Source: Solidesulfovibrio sp. | GTDB lineage: Bacteria; Desulfobacterota; Desulfovibrionia; Desulfovibrionales; Desulfovibrionaceae | Assembly (NCBI RefSeq): GCF_029978005.1 | Contig: NZ_JARKOZ010000144.1 | Location: 1-64,000 of the forward strand | DNA: 64,000 nt | Reading direction: 5' to 3' | Part shown: positions 8,154 through 17,209 of the stretch, in pieces | Layout: each line of letters opens with the position of its first letter | Numbering within the stretch: the first letter of the stretch is position 1 | Made by a program: the position numbers and the translations under genes | The notes under the pieces: generated by a model | Told to the model about the DNA's origin: nothing | Databases searched by the model: none | Seen by the model: the letters and a program-made list of their open reading frames with translations, nothing else

Positions 8154-8198
8154 CGAAGAAAAAAAGCCAGGGGACGTTAGCGGCGGACGTCCCCTGGC
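8154..8198 (-). terminator. rho-independent terminator of the IscU-like gene
   Basis: GCCAGGGGACGT (8166-8177) and its exact complement (8187-8198) form a 12-bp stem. Read on -, it is followed by seven T (AAAAAAA on +, ending at 8165), so it terminates transcripts arriving from 8258-8620. Confidence 0.9.
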
Positions 8199-8257
8199 TT
8201 GCCCCCGACCGTCCGTGTGGGTCCAACGGATGGCCGGGTGAACGGGCGGCGGTGTGC

Positions 8258-8620
8258 CTAGGCCGCCGCCCGGAGGCGGTAGTTGCGCAGGGCGATGCGC
8301 AGGGCGGCGACGCACCAGTTGTCGCAGCCGAGCTTCTCGATGACGCGGGTCATGAGAGGCTGGAAATCTTCGCTGGAGACGGCCTGGGCGTCGAACACGT
8401 TCATGCCCGTGACGGTGGCGACGAGCGCGGCCATGCATTCGCGGCTGTAGCCGCAGCTTTCGACCGTTCCGCCGGCATCGACGATGATGTCGTTGTCGAT
8501 GAGCAGCTGCATCTTGACGGCGCGGCCGCAGGCCGAACATTCGCTCACGCCTTCGACGGTGTAGTTTTCCAGGGGCTTCACAACCGGGCGAACCTTGGTG
8601 GTGTTCGGGGTGGCGTCCAT
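8258..8620 (-). CDS. IscU/NifU-N-like iron-sulfur scaffold protein
   Basis: A 120-residue cytoplasmic protein that aligns by eye with the IscU/NifU N-terminal fold. SECSACGRAVKMQLLIDND resembles the GDCGD.. beta-strand region, ESCGYSRECMAALVATVTG resembles the second-cysteine helix, and CDNWCVAALRIALRNYR resembles the HC...ALR.A...Y end. Cysteines occupy about the three scaffold positions, plus extras (CSAC, CDNWC). The asparagine/histidine details differ, so it could be a specialised sensor or accessory protein rather than a general scaffold. Its ATG has AAGGAG at good spacing. A textbook sigma-54 promoter lies at 8687-8701, and a divergent PAS-AAA activator with a palindromic enhancer candidate sits behind it. 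A strong terminator follows, so it is a single-gene transcript. Confidence 0.6.
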   Translation of the reverse strand: MDATPNTTKVRPVVKPLENYTVEGVSECSACGRAVKMQLLIDNDIIVDAGGTVESCGYSRECMAALVATVTGMNVFDAQAVSSEDFQPLMTRVIEKLGCDNWCVAALRIALRNYRLRAAA

Positions 8621-8686
8621 GGCGTTCTCCTTGTATTATAAGGCAGTTGTTTTCGTGTTTGCGTCTTGCGCGTTGTCTTTCTATTA

Positions 8687-8701
8687 GCAATGGGCGTGCC
8701 A
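8687..8701 (-). promoter_or_regulatory. sigma-54 (-24/-12) promoter
   Basis: On - the sequence reads TGGCACG-CCCA-TTGC, an exact match to the TGGCACG-N4-TTGC consensus with GG at 8700-8699 and GC at 8688-8687. The expected start is about 8676, giving a leader of about 56 nt to the ATG at 8620. Confidence 0.88.
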
Positions 8702-8844
8702 AAAAATTAAACAGTTGATTTTGTTTGGTAAAAATTTAAAGGTCTGATGAAACCCGAAAAAAGGGCGAGTCATGTTGCAAATTCGCACTTGTTTTTTTCG
8801 AGTTCGGGAGTCTATAACCAAAGAAATCAGGGGATTGGCAAATC

Positions 8845-8858
8845 TGCAACATGTTGCA
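8845..8858. promoter_or_regulatory. candidate enhancer (UAS) for the sigma-54 activator
   Basis: TGCAACATGTTGCA is a perfect 14-bp palindrome about 170-180 bp upstream of the predicted sigma-54 start, and a half site CATGTTGCAA lies at 8771-8780. This is the usual location for activator binding. It is also close to the activator's own start, which would allow autoregulation. Confidence 0.6.
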
Positions 8859-8945
8859 CCTTTGCCACAGGTTGCGGTATTGCACACCAGACAAAGGGCG
8901 GGCTTGAGAAAATTGTGACGAGCCTGGGGCGAAAAAGGGGCGGAA

Positions 8946-10391
<1,446 letters not shown>

Positions 10392-10945
10392 CCCGCCTTT
10401 CTCCCGTATTCGCCGGCCGCTCGCGGACCGCCGTGCCGCCGCGCCGTCTGGCGCGTCTTTGAAAAACCCGGCCGTTTTGCAGGATGTTTCCTTCTCAAGG
10501 TTGCTGGTCCGCCGGACGCGTCCGCACGTATTTCGCGGACGCGACGCCGACGCGGCAGGCCTCCCCGACGCCTCACTCATGCCCGCGCCGGCCGTTTGGC
10601 CGACGTTTTTCCGACGCCGTGGCCTGCCTGGGCCCATGACGCGATAAGCGTGAAGGACTTGGCCCCTTGTCCTTCACCGCGTCGTTTGGGCATTGCGTCC
10701 TCTTGCGGCCAATCATCCCGGTTTTGGTCGCGATACGGTATTTTGACAGAGCGAATAGCCCCGTGGTTCCCGGTTCACGGAGGCCTTGCAAAGGTTCTTG
10801 CGACCGTTGTGGGCCATGCATGCAAGGATTTGATTATACGGCAAGAGGAGGAACAGGCGGCGTTGCCGTTGCGCGAGGCGACAAAATCCGGGATTATGGC
10901 ACTTTTTGTGCATAACCGACCTGCGATCGCACAAGGAGCCCGGCC
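10392..10945. other. intergenic region with hairpin and sigma-54 promoter
   Basis: There is no supportable gene. A 9-bp perfect stem GTGAAGGAC/GTCCTTCAC (10650-10658, 10669-10677) lies in the middle without a T-tract. CCTTGCA (10784-10790) and TGCAAGG (10821-10827) form a spaced inverted repeat upstream of the sigma-54 promoter and could be activator sites. Confidence 0.4.
10897..10912 (+). promoter_or_regulatory. sigma-54 (-24/-12) promoter
   Basis: TGGCAC-N5-GTGCA places GG (10898-10899) and GC (10910-10911) with the required 10-nt gap. The predicted start at about 10923 leaves a short leader containing AAGGAG before the ATG at 10946. Confidence 0.7.
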
Positions 10946-11659
10946 ATGGCGCAAGCGAAGAAAAACGATGCCTCGCAGCTGGTCAAGTACGCCATCGATC
11001 TGCTCGTTCACGGAACGGCCCAGGATTGGAAAAGTCACTACAGGCTCAGGGAATTCCAGGACGTCATGGCGGAGAAGGCGAAGGACGCGATCCTCCTGGA
11101 CTTCGAATACAAGGACAGAAGGAAGCTCTACCGCTGCGTGAACCAGCGGTTCGTCGGGAACAGGCCCGTCGACTACCTCGAGTTCGGCGTCGCCGGCGGC
11201 GAAAGTTTTCGGGCCTGGCTGGAGCTCAACGCCAATGCGGACTCCAGGTTCTTCGGCTTCGATTCCTTTCAGGGCCTGCCGGAGGATTGGGGGGCGGACA
11301 ACCCCAAGGGCACGTTTTCCCGACAGGGCCGGGTCCCCGAATTCGGGGACGGCCGGGCCCGCATCGTGGACGGGCTCTTCCAGGAGACCGTGGACGCCTT
11401 TTCCCGGTCGTTCACGCCGCGAAACGCCCTGGTCCTCCACATGGACGCGGACCTCTACTCCTCGACCCTGTACTGCCTCATGCAAATGCAGCGGCACATC
11501 GCCCCGGGGACGATCATCCTGTTCGACGAATTCACGGCCCGGGACTGCACCGACGAATACGCCGCCCTGCAGGACTTCTGCCAGGCCTGCTGCCGCGACT
11601 ACGCGGTGCTGGCCGCCCGCCGCGACTACGTGAAGCTGGCCGTGGAAATCACGCGTTAG
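10946..11659 (+). CDS. TylF/MycF-like class I SAM methyltransferase
   Basis: A 237-residue soluble protein resembling macrocin-O-methyltransferase (TylF) relatives, which methylate sugar hydroxyls with SAM and a metal. The SAM-binding loop is VDYLEFGVAGGESF (about 71-84), the acidic ribose-binding strand is FFGFDSFQGLPEDW, and the metal or catalytic motif is LHMDADLYSSTLYCL followed by ILFDEF. Homologues are often found in glycan or natural-product clusters, which agrees with the surface-glycan genes a few kilobases downstream. AAGGAG precedes the ATG, and a sigma-54 promoter lies 35 nt further upstream, so expression is activator-dependent. Its 3' end overlaps the convergent radical SAM fusion gene by 11 nt. 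The true acceptor is unknown. Confidence 0.75.
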   Translation: MAQAKKNDASQLVKYAIDLLVHGTAQDWKSHYRLREFQDVMAEKAKDAILLDFEYKDRRKLYRCVNQRFVGNRPVDYLEFGVAGGESFRAWLELNANADSRFFGFDSFQGLPEDWGADNPKGTFSRQGRVPEFGDGRARIVDGLFQETVDAFSRSFTPRNALVLHMDADLYSSTLYCLMQMQRHIAPGTIILFDEFTARDCTDEYAALQDFCQACCRDYAVLAARRDYVKLAVEITR

Positions 11660-14060
11660 GCCCTTTTTCCCGCTCTTCCCCGGCCGGCGGGGCCAGATTG
11701 AAGGGCGCAAGCCCCTCGCGGGCCGGCAGCTTTTCCAGCAGCGCCGCCACCGTGGCGTCGGGCCTGGCCGGCGCGCAGCAGCAGCCGCCCGAACCGGCCT
11801 GGAAGTCCGGATTGGCGATGGCCCCTTCCTCGTCCAGGACGAAGAGGTTCTCGCCGGCCATATCCTCTTCAAGCAGCGCGATCTCCCTGATCTCCCCGGC
11901 CCGCAGCACCTCGCCCGAGGCCGTGACCACGGCCCGGAAAGGCCCCCGGTAGAACACCTTGCGCCGCCGCGCCACGGCCGCCGGCCGGCGGGCGGACACC
12001 GTCACCGAATAGAACCGGTGCCCCCGCACCAGGCGATACGGGAAGCGGCGCAGGAAGCGGATGTCCGTGAACCCGGCCTCCTCCAGGATGGCGACCAGGT
12101 CTTTTTGCGTGAGCGTGCCGGAAATGCACTCCCCGCGCAGGGTCGGGTCGTTGCAGATGGCGGCCGAGGCCGGCGTCTCGGTGGCCACGTCGGAAAAGAC
12201 GAGCCGGCCGCCGGGTTTGAGAATCCGCAATATTTCGGCGTAGAGCCGGCGTTTTCGCGTGGACAGGTTCAGCACGCAGTTGGACGTCACGCAGTCGGCC
12301 GTGGCGTCGCCAAGCGGCATGGCTTCCAGGTAGCCCTGGAAAAAGGCCGTGTTGGCGTAGCCCAGGACCTCGGCCGTGGCCGCGGCCGCAACCCTGGCCC
12401 GGGCCAGCATGGGCGGCAGCATGTCCAGGCCGATCACCTTGCCCGTCGGCCCCACGCGCCTGGCCGCGACGAGGCACTCGACCCCGGCCCCGCAGCCGAG
12501 GTCCACCATGGTCTCGCCCGGGCGCAGGGCCGCGTCGGCGATGGGCGAGCCGCAGCCGTAGCCGCGCACCCGGAAGCGCTCGGGGATGTGCGCCACCATC
12601 TCGTCCGGATAGTGGACCGGATTGACGATGTCGCCTTTTTCCGCGGCCGCCGCCTCGGTGTAGAAGGCCTTGATCTGGGCGAGGCTGCCTTCGCCGGGAA
12701 GCGACAGCAGGCAGTTGGTGTGGGCCAGGGCCACTTCGCCGTGGGCGTGGCAGCTGACGTGGGTTTCGCCCATCTTGAGCCGCAGCGCCGGCCGGGAATC
12801 GGGCAGGGCCGGCGGCACGGACGCGGCCTCCCGGGCGATCAGCCGGGCGGCCAGGCGTTCGAGCAGCGGCAGGTAGGGATCGTGGCCGGTGAACGCCCCG
12901 CCGTGGCGAAAGGAATGGTCCGGATCGCCGCCGCCGAGGAGGTACTTCCAGGGCGAGTGGCTCTCCCGGCAGCTCGCCCGGCGCAGGTCCTCGAGAACCG
13001 GGCTCTCGCGCCAGGCCGCCTCCAGGCCGCCGGCTTCCGGGATCGGCGTGGCCAGCTCCGAAAGGCCGATGAGCGCCGGGCTCGGGTAAAGCTCGCCGTC
13101 CGGGCCCAGGGCCACGGATTCGTACCCGGCCGTGGCCCCGTCGTGGCGCGTGCCCACGGGCGCGAACACCTGGGCGCGCAGGGCCTCGACGTTGTCCACG
13201 GCAAGGCCCAGGGCCTCGGCCCGGTCCCAGGCCGCGACCACGGCCGCGTACAACGCCTCGGCCTCGGGCCGGTCGTCGCCTTGGCCGCGCCCGGCGGCGA
13301 AGTGCCACATGAGATGCAGCCCCGAAGCGCCCCGGGCGGCGGCGAAGGCGGCCACGTCCGGCAGGTCGTCCAGATTGTCGCGGGTGGGGCAAAAGGAAAT
13401 GGTCACCGGATAGCCGAGGTCCCGGGCCAGGCCCAGGTCGGCGGCCAGGCGCGCAAACGCGCCCGGCCCGCGCAGGGCGTCGTGGCGCGCCTCCAGGCCG
13501 TCGCAGCTCACCTGGAAGTGCAGGCGCTCCCGGGGCCAGCCCTTGAGGCGCTCCCGGAAGGCGGAAAAGCCCGTGCCGTTGGTCAGCACCACGGCGTGGG
13601 CGGCGGGGTCGGCCAGGGCATGGTCGATGAGGGCCGCGAAACCGGGGTGCAGGAAGGGCTCCCCGCCGGTCAGGGCGAATACCCGGCAGCCCAGCGCCCG
13701 GGCCTCGGACATGCGTCCAAGCGCCACGTCCGTGGCCAGCTCCCTGGCGGCGGCCGGACCGGAGCAGAACAGGCAATGGCGGCAGGCCAGGTTGCAGCGG
13801 TCCGTGACGTGCAGCCACAGTTCCCTGAGCCTGGCCAGCGGCAGGGCGGCCTGGCGGCCGGCGTAGGGCAGGGGCGCGGCCTCGGGCAGGCGGGCCAGGA
13901 ACAGCCGGGCCTCGCAGTCCGGGGACTCCCCGCGCGCGGCGGCCTGGATGGCGGCGTCGCCGGCGGCGCTCGGCACGAACCAGTCGGGCGCGTCCGGGCA
14001 AAGGTAGATGGGGGTGTCTTCGTGGCGCAGGCGGATCCAGGCATCGGGGGAAAACGGCAT
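11649..14060 (-). CDS. radical SAM-ArsM-like methyltransferase fusion
   Basis: An 803-residue two-enzyme protein. The N-terminal half is a radical SAM domain with CNLACRHC (about residues 94-101) and a GGEPFLHP segment. The middle is a distinct ArsM/UbiE-like methyltransferase with VDLGCGAGVE. It keeps the three cysteines known in arsenite methyltransferases, in the contexts GYGCGSP, TSNCVLNLS and GECISG. A C-terminal tail of about 90 residues includes GGCCCAP. Standalone ArsM makes methylarsenicals, and ArsM plus a radical SAM enzyme (ArsS) makes arsenosugar-type products, so an organoarsenic product is plausible but inferred; selenium or antimony is possible. The ATG at 14060 (GAGGA upstream) begins the conserved part; a longer upstream frame is unsupported. 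No ars operon genes are adjacent. Confidence 0.75.
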   Translation of the reverse strand: MPFSPDAWIRLRHEDTPIYLCPDAPDWFVPSAAGDAAIQAAARGESPDCEARLFLARLPEAAPLPYAGRQAALPLARLRELWLHVTDRCNLACRHCLFCSGPAAARELATDVALGRMSEARALGCRVFALTGGEPFLHPGFAALIDHALADPAAHAVVLTNGTGFSAFRERLKGWPRERLHFQVSCDGLEARHDALRGPGAFARLAADLGLARDLGYPVTISFCPTRDNLDDLPDVAAFAAARGASGLHLMWHFAAGRGQGDDRPEAEALYAAVVAAWDRAEALGLAVDNVEALRAQVFAPVGTRHDGATAGYESVALGPDGELYPSPALIGLSELATPIPEAGGLEAAWRESPVLEDLRRASCRESHSPWKYLLGGGDPDHSFRHGGAFTGHDPYLPLLERLAARLIAREAASVPPALPDSRPALRLKMGETHVSCHAHGEVALAHTNCLLSLPGEGSLAQIKAFYTEAAAAEKGDIVNPVHYPDEMVAHIPERFRVRGYGCGSPIADAALRPGETMVDLGCGAGVECLVAARRVGPTGKVIGLDMLPPMLARARVAAAATAEVLGYANTAFFQGYLEAMPLGDATADCVTSNCVLNLSTRKRRLYAEILRILKPGGRLVFSDVATETPASAAICNDPTLRGECISGTLTQKDLVAILEEAGFTDIRFLRRFPYRLVRGHRFYSVTVSARRPAAVARRRKVFYRGPFRAVVTASGEVLRAGEIREIALLEEDMAGENLFVLDEEGAIANPDFQAGSGGCCCAPARPDATVAALLEKLPAREGLAPFNLAPPAGEEREKGPNA

Positions 14061-14329
14061 GGGCGATCCTCGGTCCTCGGGTTGCAGGGGGACGGCGCGC
14101 GCCGTCAAAAGCCCCGAATAGCCCAGGCCCCGGGGCGACGGCAAGGAGGAGGCGGCGACGCCCGGCAAGGGAAAAGCCCGGGCCGCAACGCATTGGCGCC
14201 TCCGGCCCCTTGCGCCGGGGGCGCGGGTTCCTGTAGGACTTCGGGTGAAAGTCTGTGAAGAACAGGCGTTGCGGGGCGATGCGGCGCGAGCGGCGCGCGA
14301 AACCATGACATCGGGAAAAGGAGCACGGC

Positions 14330-14626
14330 ATGACGCGGGTTTTGTTGATTCTGACCCTGGCCTTGACGCTTCTTGCGGCCGTGGGCGGCTGCGCCAAGAA
14401 GAAGGGCTACACCTCTATCGACGAGGTCTACGCCAAGTACGACGTGAACAGGGACGGCAAGATCACCAAGGAAGAGTTCGTCGCCCAGTGGAAGGACAAG
14501 CAGAAGGCCGACACGGCCTGGAAGAAGATCGATACGAAGAACAACGGCTACGTGCAGCGCGTGCTCGACAACGACATCCCGCTCGACGTCTGGAGCGCCG
14601 CCGAAAGCAACGACTCCGCCTACTGA
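14330..14626 (+). CDS. EF-hand lipoprotein
   Basis: A 98-residue exported lipoprotein. A hydrophobic signal peptide (residues 3-19) ends in the lipobox AVGGC, giving a lipidated cysteine near residue 21. Residues about 38-49 read DVNRDGKITKEE, a complete EF-hand calcium loop (D-N-D-K-T-E ligand spacing), and a degenerate second loop (IDTKNNGYVQRV) follows. This suggests a small periplasmic calcium-binding protein anchored to a membrane. AAAGGAG precedes the ATG. The gene's last 7 nt overlap the 3' end of the convergent radical SAM gene. Function beyond calcium binding is unknown. Confidence 0.75.
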   Translation: MTRVLLILTLALTLLAAVGGCAKKKGYTSIDEVYAKYDVNRDGKITKEEFVAQWKDKQKADTAWKKIDTKNNGYVQRVLDNDIPLDVWSAAESNDSAY

Positions 14627-15774
14627 TCTTGCGGCCTCGTCCCCGTCGCGGGGGTCCGGGGGGCGTCATGCCCCCCGGCGGGGCCCGGGGCAGCGCCCCG
14701 ATTCTTTTTTCCCTCCTCCTTCGCCTTCGTCACCGGGCAGCGGCCGCACAGGATGCCGGCGCGCAGGTCGTCCCGCGTGGGCTCGGCCAGGAGCGCCCGG
14801 GCGGCCTGGTACTTCTCGTTGTTCCAGACCTGGCGGAAAGGCGTTCGGATCACGTTGCCGAAATCCACGGACGGGTCGCGCGGATCGCGGCAGCAGGGGA
14901 TGAGCCCGCCGTCCCAGTTGACGTAGGCCGAGCGGTAGAGCCAGGAGCAGCCGGGCGAGGGCTCGTCGTCGCCGTGCCGCAGGGTCTGGCGTGGGAAGCG
15001 CCTGGAAAACCAGTCGTCCGGGGCGTCGGCAGGAAAAAACGGCTTGATGAAGCGCACCTGGTCCACGCCGAGCTCTTTCGCCTTTTCCCGGGCGGCCGGA
15101 ATCTCGTGCTCGTTGAATCCCGTGACGCAGTACTGCCAGTCGATGAAAGGCGTGTCGCGGCCGGCCTTGCGGCGTTCCTCGATCACGGCGCGAAGCGCGG
15201 CCAGGGCCACGTCGGGGTTGCCGCCGCGCATGAAGCGGCTGCTCGTCTCCTGGGACACGCCATGGCAGGAGAAGATGAGCACCTCCAGGCCCGAGGCCAC
15301 GATGCGCCGGGGCAGCTCCGGGTCGCGGTGGGTGAGGTTGGAGGACACGCCCACGCCGATGTTGCGGTCGGCGGCCAGGCGGATCATGTCCAGGGTCTCG
15401 GGGAACAGGAACGGCTCGCCGAAGCCGTAGAGATTGATCTTGAAAAGATACGCGCCCACGTCGTCGAGGATGGCCCGGAACTGGTCCAGGGACATGCGGC
15501 CGAAGGGGCGCTCGTCGTCGCGGGGCGGGCGGCGGTCGTCGTAGCAGTAGGCGCAGCGCAGGTTGCAGATGTTGGTGGTCTCGATCTTGAGGATGTAGGG
15601 CAGCGAATCGAGGACCGTGCGTTTTTGCAGCCGGTTGCGCTCGGCCCGGGCGAAGTTGAGCAGCCGCCTGGGCGTCGCGTGGCGCAGGAAGGCCTGGGCG
15701 TGGCGCTTGAGGATCTTGACGCGTTCGGCCGCGCCCGCGCCCTTGGTGGCCAGGGCGGAATCGAGAAGTCCCAT
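14620..15774 (-). CDS. radical SAM protein with SPASM-like C-terminus
   Basis: A 384-residue radical SAM enzyme. The cluster motif is CNLRCAYC near residue 72, followed by NLYGFGEPFLFPE and a partial TIM-barrel pattern. A C-terminal cysteine set (CSWLYRSAYVNWDGGLIPCCRDP ... CGRC) resembles SPASM/Twitch auxiliary cluster sites. GGAGGG precedes the ATG at 15774, which is 11 nt after the stop of the FAD-dependent oxidoreductase gene, so they are co-transcribed. The last ~30 residues (rich in G, A, P and R) are encoded by a GC-rich palindromic element, and the stop lies inside the convergent lipoprotein gene, so the C-terminus looks extended. Members of this type modify peptides or small molecules; in this cluster a glycan- or lipid-linked substrate is possible. 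Confidence 0.75.
   Translation of the reverse strand: MGLLDSALATKGAGAAERVKILKRHAQAFLRHATPRRLLNFARAERNRLQKRTVLDSLPYILKIETTNICNLRCAYCYDDRRPPRDDERPFGRMSLDQFRAILDDVGAYLFKINLYGFGEPFLFPETLDMIRLAADRNIGVGVSSNLTHRDPELPRRIVASGLEVLIFSCHGVSQETSSRFMRGGNPDVALAALRAVIEERRKAGRDTPFIDWQYCVTGFNEHEIPAAREKAKELGVDQVRFIKPFFPADAPDDWFSRRFPRQTLRHGDDEPSPGCSWLYRSAYVNWDGGLIPCCRDPRDPSVDFGNVIRTPFRQVWNNEKYQAARALLAEPTRDDLRAGILCGRCPVTKAKEEGKKNRGAAPGPAGGHDAPRTPATGTRPQDQ
14656..14678. repeat. GC-rich palindrome inside the 3' end of the radical SAM gene
   Basis: CCGGGGGGC (14656-14664) and GCCCCCCGG (14670-14678) form a perfect 9-bp stem around GTCAT, followed on + by a second GC-rich stem ending near 14710. Architecture and composition resemble 1978-1998. 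It probably acts as a terminator for the convergent lipoprotein gene. Confidence 0.6.
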
Positions 15775-15785
15775 GGGCCCTCCGG

Positions 15786-17120
15786 TTATGGGGTCGGCTC
15801 CAGCAGGTGCGCCGCCATCTTGAGGCCTTGGCTCACGGCGGCCGGAGTCAGGCAGAAATAAAACCCGCCCTGGCGGCCCACGGCGTGGGCGTTGGCCAGG
15901 CCGCGCACCGGCGCGGCGGCGGCTTCCAGGCGCGCTTCGTAGTCCAGGGGATAGACGGGCATGGCCGCCGGCAAGGTGACCGCCCTGGCCCGGCGCAGGG
16001 CCGAGGCCGGGTAAAGGCCCAGGCGGGCCGCGTCGGCCACGGCCGCGGCGATGCTCTCCTCTTCGCTCGGCGGCGCGGCGTCGCCGGCGGCCACGTTGAT
16101 TTCCAGGCACAGCCCCTCCCGGCCGGCCGGGCCGCGCTCCCGGAAGAGGGACGACGGGTAATAGACGCGGTTGGCCGTGAGCGCCGGGTCGGGGTGGTAG
16201 GTGTAGACGAAGGGCCGGGCGACCGGCGCGGCCTGGTCGTAGGTGAGCATGACCAGGCGCATGGTCACGGTGGGCAGGACCGGCGCGGGGTCGCCCAGGG
16301 CGGCGTTGAGGACGTTTAGCGGCGCGGTCCAGACGAGGTGGCGCACGGCGATCTCCCGGCCGTCGGCCACGACGCTGGCGATGCGTTCGCTTTGCCGGAC
16401 GAGGGAAATGTCGCGGACGCCCGTGACGATCTCGCCCCCGGCGCGGCGCAGGCGCGCGGCGAGCAGGGCCGGCACGTCGCCGAGGCCGCCGGCCGGGTAG
16501 GTGTAACGCTGGCGCAGCCGGGACAGGGCGGCGATCACGGCCGCCGCCTTGCCGCGCCGGGCGAAGGGCTCCTTTTCGTTGTCGATGGTGCGGTCCACCC
16601 GGGCCAGCCAGTGGTGGTGGAGCGCGGCCGGCGGCATCAGGGCCTTTTTGGCGAACAGGTCGCGGAAAAGCAGGGCGTAGAGCCCGGGGCCGCTTTTTTC
16701 CGAAAGCTCCAGCGAAGCCGGGATGGGCTCGGGCGGCGGCGCGCCCCGGCGCTTGAGCGCGGCGCGCACCACCTCGCGCTGGTACTTCCAGGGGTAGCGC
16801 AGGAAATCGAAATGGTTGGGGAACTTCCACTGCCGGCCGCCGGCCGCGATGGCGAAGGCGAAGGGACGGCGGATGACGGGATGCCCGTCCAGGACCTGGC
16901 GCAGGAAGTCCTCGCCCGGGCCGGGGTGGTCGAGAAAAAGCACGTGGGGGCCGAGGTCGAAGACCACGTCGTCGAGGACCAGGGAACGCAGGAGCCCGCC
17001 GACCTCGGGCTCGCGTTCGAGAACCACCACCGGCCAGCCGGCCTCGGCAAGACGGACGGCGCAGGTCAGCCCGGCCGCGCCGGCCCCGACCACCACATAG
17101 GCGTCGTTCGGGGCGCTCAT
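15786..17120 (-). CDS. FAD-dependent amine-oxidase-like protein (protoporphyrinogen-oxidase family)
   Basis: A 444-residue flavoprotein. The N-terminus has the FAD Rossmann motif VVVGAGAAGLTCAVRLAEAG with an acidic VLERE strand end and GGLLRS, diagnostic of the amine oxidase/protoporphyrinogen oxidase/UDP-galactopyranose mutase-like superfamily. The C-terminus has AHAVGRQGGFYFCLTPAAVSQG, matching the second FAD contact region. The ATG at 17120 begins the conserved motif, so an upstream in-frame extension is not used. It is followed 11 nt later by a radical SAM gene and preceded by a large GT-C-like membrane protein. Relatives in polysaccharide clusters oxidise or isomerise sugars or lipids; the substrate here cannot be named. 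Confidence 0.8.
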   Translation of the reverse strand: MSAPNDAYVVVGAGAAGLTCAVRLAEAGWPVVVLEREPEVGGLLRSLVLDDVVFDLGPHVLFLDHPGPGEDFLRQVLDGHPVIRRPFAFAIAAGGRQWKFPNHFDFLRYPWKYQREVVRAALKRRGAPPPEPIPASLELSEKSGPGLYALLFRDLFAKKALMPPAALHHHWLARVDRTIDNEKEPFARRGKAAAVIAALSRLRQRYTYPAGGLGDVPALLAARLRRAGGEIVTGVRDISLVRQSERIASVVADGREIAVRHLVWTAPLNVLNAALGDPAPVLPTVTMRLVMLTYDQAAPVARPFVYTYHPDPALTANRVYYPSSLFRERGPAGREGLCLEINVAAGDAAPPSEEESIAAAVADAARLGLYPASALRRARAVTLPAAMPVYPLDYEARLEAAAAPVRGLANAHAVGRQGGFYFCLTPAAVSQGLKMAAHLLEPTP

Positions 17121-17209
17121 GACGGGGAAGTCGTCCTTTCGGAAAATGCGTGGAGCATGGCGGAACCTAGCATGGCCGGCGCGCCCCGGCAATCGCCTGA
17201 GGTGTAACG

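Larger units (their letters stand above)
8621..8945. other. divergent regulatory region for IscU-like gene and sigma-54 activator
   Basis: There is no gene here. The stretch is markedly richer in A/T than its surroundings. It holds the sigma-54 promoter of the leftward gene (8687-8701), a half site CATGTTGCAA (8771-8780), and a perfect palindrome (8845-8858). A TATAAT on - at 8640-8635 is too close to the ribosome-binding site to be the promoter. No clear sigma-70 promoter was identified for the rightward activator gene. Confidence 0.6.

Noticed and set aside
8635-8640. TATAAT on - before the IscU-like gene
   Set aside because: The implied start would fall within the ribosome-binding site; the sigma-54 promoter at 8687-8701 fits much better.
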